Positions 6,987 to 9,167 of a stretch of DNA of 9,167 nt are shown here, piece after piece. The notes under the pieces were generated by a model, which saw only the letters and a list, made by a program, of their open reading frames with translations, made no database searches and had not been told where the DNA came from. A program made the translations under genes and the position numbers. This stretch comes from Gammaproteobacteria bacterium (lineage in GTDB: Bacteria; Pseudomonadota; Gammaproteobacteria; JAABTG01), in assembly GCA_030066245.1 (NCBI GenBank), contig JASJBY010000184.1, positions 1-9,167 of the forward strand, written 5' to 3'. The stretch's first letter is position 1. Each line of letters begins with the position of its first letter.

Positions 6987-6993
6987 GAAATTC

Positions 6994-9159
6994 ATGAGCG
7001 ATACTGCAAGATCATCACGGGAAAATTTGGTTCCACAATTGGGTGCCACGGATATCGCTGAGCCGGCAACCTATCATTCGCTATTTATCCTTGACACGCT
7101 GCAGACGCCCCCCCCGAGCGAAGAGCAAACGCAGGAAGCTGTCGCAGAGGTCAGCATGACCGAAGCTGCCGACCCGTTCGGGACCGAGACGCCGACCGAA
7201 CAAAAGGAACTCGCCTTCGGCGTACTGCTGTCTCACACGCAGACATGGAAGCAGAAGGGCCTTGCACTCGGCAACCTGCTCAAATCGATCTGCCTGGCGC
7301 CGGGCGAGGTCACGCGAGTTGCCATCGTCGACTGGAAACGCCGCACCGCCGGAACGATGGCGGAAGATACCACGACGGGCGAGGAAGTGACCTCAGATAT
7401 CGACATCTCCCGTGCCGTTAACGAGGTCCAAAAGAGCGTCGCAGCCGAAGCGCAGCAGGGTGCCGGCACCGATATAGGCATGAGCACGAGCACCCAGGTC
7501 GGGTACGGCGGCGGGAGCCCGTTCACGTCTCTATCTGCGTCGGCCGGCAGCACCACAACAATGGGTTTGACTGCGTCGTTCAGCACCGGCAAGCGGGACC
7601 TGTCGGCACAGGCGCAGAATGCGCTCAACCAGCGAACAGCCGAAAGATCGCAGTCGCTGCGCTCGCGCCGCGCCTCTGTAGTTAGGGAGGTGACCGAGGC
7701 CGAGTCCGAGACGATGAACGCGCGAATTCTCGCCAATTACAATCGCCGCCACGCACTGAACATCGAGTACTTCGAGGTCCTGCAAACATACTCGCTCAAT
7801 ACAAAGTTGACCGACTGGCATCGCTGCATTTTCATTCCGCTAAAGACCATCGACTTCAGCAAGCCGGAGAACATCAAGACGCACAGGACAAAGCTCTACC
7901 AGATTTTCTTGGATCTCGAACGGAAAGACCTGGTCAAGCACCTGCTCCAAGGCGAAAACGGTAGATCCGAGGAGATCAGGGGGCGGCTGAAAACGCTCGA
8001 GAGTGAGATCGATTCGCTGAGACGCAAGTCATCTGACGTAAGCGCAATTGCGCAGCGGGTTGTGAATGATCTAAATAGTAAGCACTATTTATTCACGTCT
8101 CGCATAATAAGCGAGACGTTTTCAAAGATTGATGAGTTTAATAGCCGATATCAAATTGATGAGTTCCCGGGGGAAAGTCAGACCAACTATGAGGTAAGGT
8201 TGCAGGAAGCTCATGAGTTCTTTCAACAGATTCGAGAAGAGACCCGCAATGATCTTCACAGCAAGGAAGTTGAAGAGGCGGCGCTACGCGAACGCCTTCT
8301 ACAGGCCGTGCTCCCGCTGGAGGAGCGGCTGGCTGACGACTCGCTGTTCTTAAGTCAACAAGTGTGGATGCGCATGGATCCTTTCCGTGTGTACCAGATG
8401 CTTCAGAAGATCAAGCTCGGTGGCAAAGCCCTGTCGGCGATGGTTGACCCGCACCCGGTTGGTGTCTTCGGCAACTACGTCGCTTTCCGCTGGGGGTTTC
8501 GGGACGACAGCGGCAACAACGGCTCCGAAGTGTGGCAAATGGACCGAAAGACGTTCGAAAAGAAATTCGTTGCACCGGAAGACAATGGTGCCAGCGAGAA
8601 CTCTACCACAGTCGCGGTCCCGAGCGACGGGATATTCGCTGAAGCGGTTCTAGGCCGTTCCGAGGCCGCCGAGGAAATAGACGACACGAAGTTCTGGAAG
8701 TGGGAGGAACACCACATCCCGATCTTGCCGCCGGAGATTAAGGAGCTCGAGTCCCGCGACCGATCGGGAAGCATGGAGCTGACGACCGCGGCGCTTGATC
8801 CGTCGCTCGCAGCATTGCGGTCGCAGACCCCGGCGGACATCTCCCACATCGCCCAAGCCATCACCGCGCTTCAAAATGGGGGGATGTTCCGAAACATGAG
8901 CGGCTTGGCCGAGCTTACACAGCAGTCTGCGGCTTTGGCCGGGCACAGCAGTGCCGGGGCGAAACATGCCGCGGAACAAGCTCAGAAGATCCATGCGAAG
9001 ATGGTCGAACTGACTGAACATCTCGTCGACAAAGGCATAGAGCTTGCCCAAAGCGAAGCGGGACAGGCGATCATCGCAGAAGCAATCCTCCCGGGCTCTG
9101 GTATTGCGAAGACTTTCGTGGAGAACATTGGCAAGGGCACGAAGTCGGGGCGTAAGTAG
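6994..9159 (+). CDS. Conserved-looking 721-residue protein of unknown function, coiled-coil rich
   Basis: I cannot assign this to a named family. There is no signal peptide or clear membrane span, so it is probably cytoplasmic. Residues 1-70 are Glu/Pro/Thr-rich and variable. Residues 75-118 (FGVLLSHTQTW, ALGNLLKSICLAPGEVTRVAIVDW) look like a folded, conserved core. Residues 155-200 are Ser/Thr/Gly-rich (GYGGGSPFTSLSASAGSTTT), probably a flexible linker. Residues 205-290 (RTAERSQSLRSRRASVVREV, ANYNRRHALNIEYFEVLQTY, RCIFIPLKTIDFS) look like a second domain. Residues 300-455 are charged and helical, probably coiled coil. Residues 545-572 (GIFAEAVLGRSEAAEEID, FWKW) form a compact motif I seem to recall from large uncharacterised bacterial proteins, without certainty. 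The C-terminal 100 residues are Ala/Gln-rich helix. Two TAG codons in tandem end it, and AGAAAGG at 9161-9167 may be the next gene's ribosome site. Codons 360-390 are markedly AT-rich. Confidence 0.85.
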   Translation: MSDTARSSRENLVPQLGATDIAEPATYHSLFILDTLQTPPPSEEQTQEAVAEVSMTEAADPFGTETPTEQKELAFGVLLSHTQTWKQKGLALGNLLKSICLAPGEVTRVAIVDWKRRTAGTMAEDTTTGEEVTSDIDISRAVNEVQKSVAAEAQQGAGTDIGMSTSTQVGYGGGSPFTSLSASAGSTTTMGLTASFSTGKRDLSAQAQNALNQRTAERSQSLRSRRASVVREVTEAESETMNARILANYNRRHALNIEYFEVLQTYSLNTKLTDWHRCIFIPLKTIDFSKPENIKTHRTKLYQIFLDLERKDLVKHLLQGENGRSEEIRGRLKTLESEIDSLRRKSSDVSAIAQRVVNDLNSKHYLFTSRIISETFSKIDEFNSRYQIDEFPGESQTNYEVRLQEAHEFFQQIREETRNDLHSKEVEEAALRERLLQAVLPLEERLADDSLFLSQQVWMRMDPFRVYQMLQKIKLGGKALSAMVDPHPVGVFGNYVAFRWGFRDDSGNNGSEVWQMDRKTFEKKFVAPEDNGASENSTTVAVPSDGIFAEAVLGRSEAAEEIDDTKFWKWEEHHIPILPPEIKELESRDRSGSMELTTAALDPSLAALRSQTPADISHIAQAITALQNGGMFRNMSGLAELTQQSAALAGHSSAGAKHAAEQAQKIHAKMVELTEHLVDKGIELAQSEAGQAIIAEAILPGSGIAKTFVENIGKGTKSGRK
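8072..8119. repeat. Two adjacent perfect hairpins inside the coding sequence
   Basis: The first is TAAATAGT-AAGC-ACTATTTA at 8072-8091 (8-base stem, 4-base loop). The second is ACGTCTCGC-ATAATAA-GCGAGACGT at 8095-8119 (9-base stem, 7-base loop), whose last T starts a TTTT run (8119-8122). They are separated by three bases and sit in the most AT-rich part of the gene. The second resembles an intrinsic terminator on the plus strand, though its T-run is short. Confidence 0.6.
8128..8165 (+). repeat. Short direct repeat encoding IDEF twice
   Basis: ATTGATGAGTT occurs at 8128-8138 and again at 8155-8165, exactly 27 bases apart and in the same frame. It encodes IDEF at residues 379-382 and 388-391. 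This may be an internal slippage duplication or a small structural repeat. Confidence 0.5.
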
Positions 9160-9167
9160 TAGAAAGG

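Larger units (their letters stand above)
6691..6993. other. Leader region of the 721-residue gene
   Basis: About 300 bases between the transposase remnant and the next gene. It holds a perfect 15-base palindrome at 6746-6760, an AATCGATT palindrome near 6796, and a short 19-codon frame (6869-6928) preceded by GGAG. The TTGACC in the left arm of the palindrome could serve as a minus-35 box, but the sequence 17 bases on (CAACAT) is a poor minus-10. No protein gene is supported. Confidence 0.5.

Noticed and set aside
6967..6993. Upstream ATG adding nine residues to the 721-residue protein
   Set aside because: No ribosome site precedes it, and the AGGAGA at 6981-6986 is well placed for the ATG at 6994.

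Overview
The window reads as an accessory stretch of a GC-rich Gram-negative, probably environmental proteobacterial, chromosome. Three things suggest this: a TIGR03032-type protein, secreted parallel beta-helix proteins with a choice-of-anchor Q C-terminus, and a PEP-CTERM sorting tail (a marker of exopolysaccharide/exosortase-producing Gram-negatives). The taxon itself cannot be named from the sequence.

Left part (1-4452), all on the minus strand. A TIGR03032 gene (4452 to 3187) is followed after 3 bases by a secreted beta-helix gene (3183 to 1738). A second beta-helix gene (1368 down to the window edge, unfinished) is a paralogue. The 109 bases upstream of that second copy are a decayed copy of the last 109 bases before the first copy's start, which hold the TIGR03032 gene's 3' end. 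The two-copy arrangement therefore arose by tandem duplication of the TIGR03032 3' end plus the beta-helix gene. Since then the copies have diverged by a 51-codon N-terminal indel, by number of helix coils (about six against four), and by an apparent exchange of one coil (71 identical bases at different positions in the stack).

Middle part (4453-6690) is decayed. About 800 bases have no convincing gene. Then comes an orphan PEP-CTERM tail on the minus strand (5269-5397) with no body attached. Next is a plus-strand IS4-type DDE transposase pseudogene (5515-6665) with several frameshifts and the expected catalytic glutamate apparently replaced by glycine, flanked by weak candidate inverted repeats.

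Right part (6691-9167), plus strand. A roughly 300-base leader holds a perfect 15-base palindrome. It precedes an intact 721-residue protein of unknown function with a good ribosome binding site. The protein appears cytoplasmic: no signal peptide, a Ser/Gly/Thr-rich stretch, and a long helical/coiled-coil middle. Its coding sequence contains a 90-base AT-rich island with two back-to-back perfect hairpins. A purine-rich AGAAAGG follows its stop at the very end of the window, so another gene may follow.

The best candidates for something not yet described are the 721-residue protein with its embedded hairpins, and the TIGR03032/beta-helix pair, whose close coupling and co-duplication suggest a functional link.
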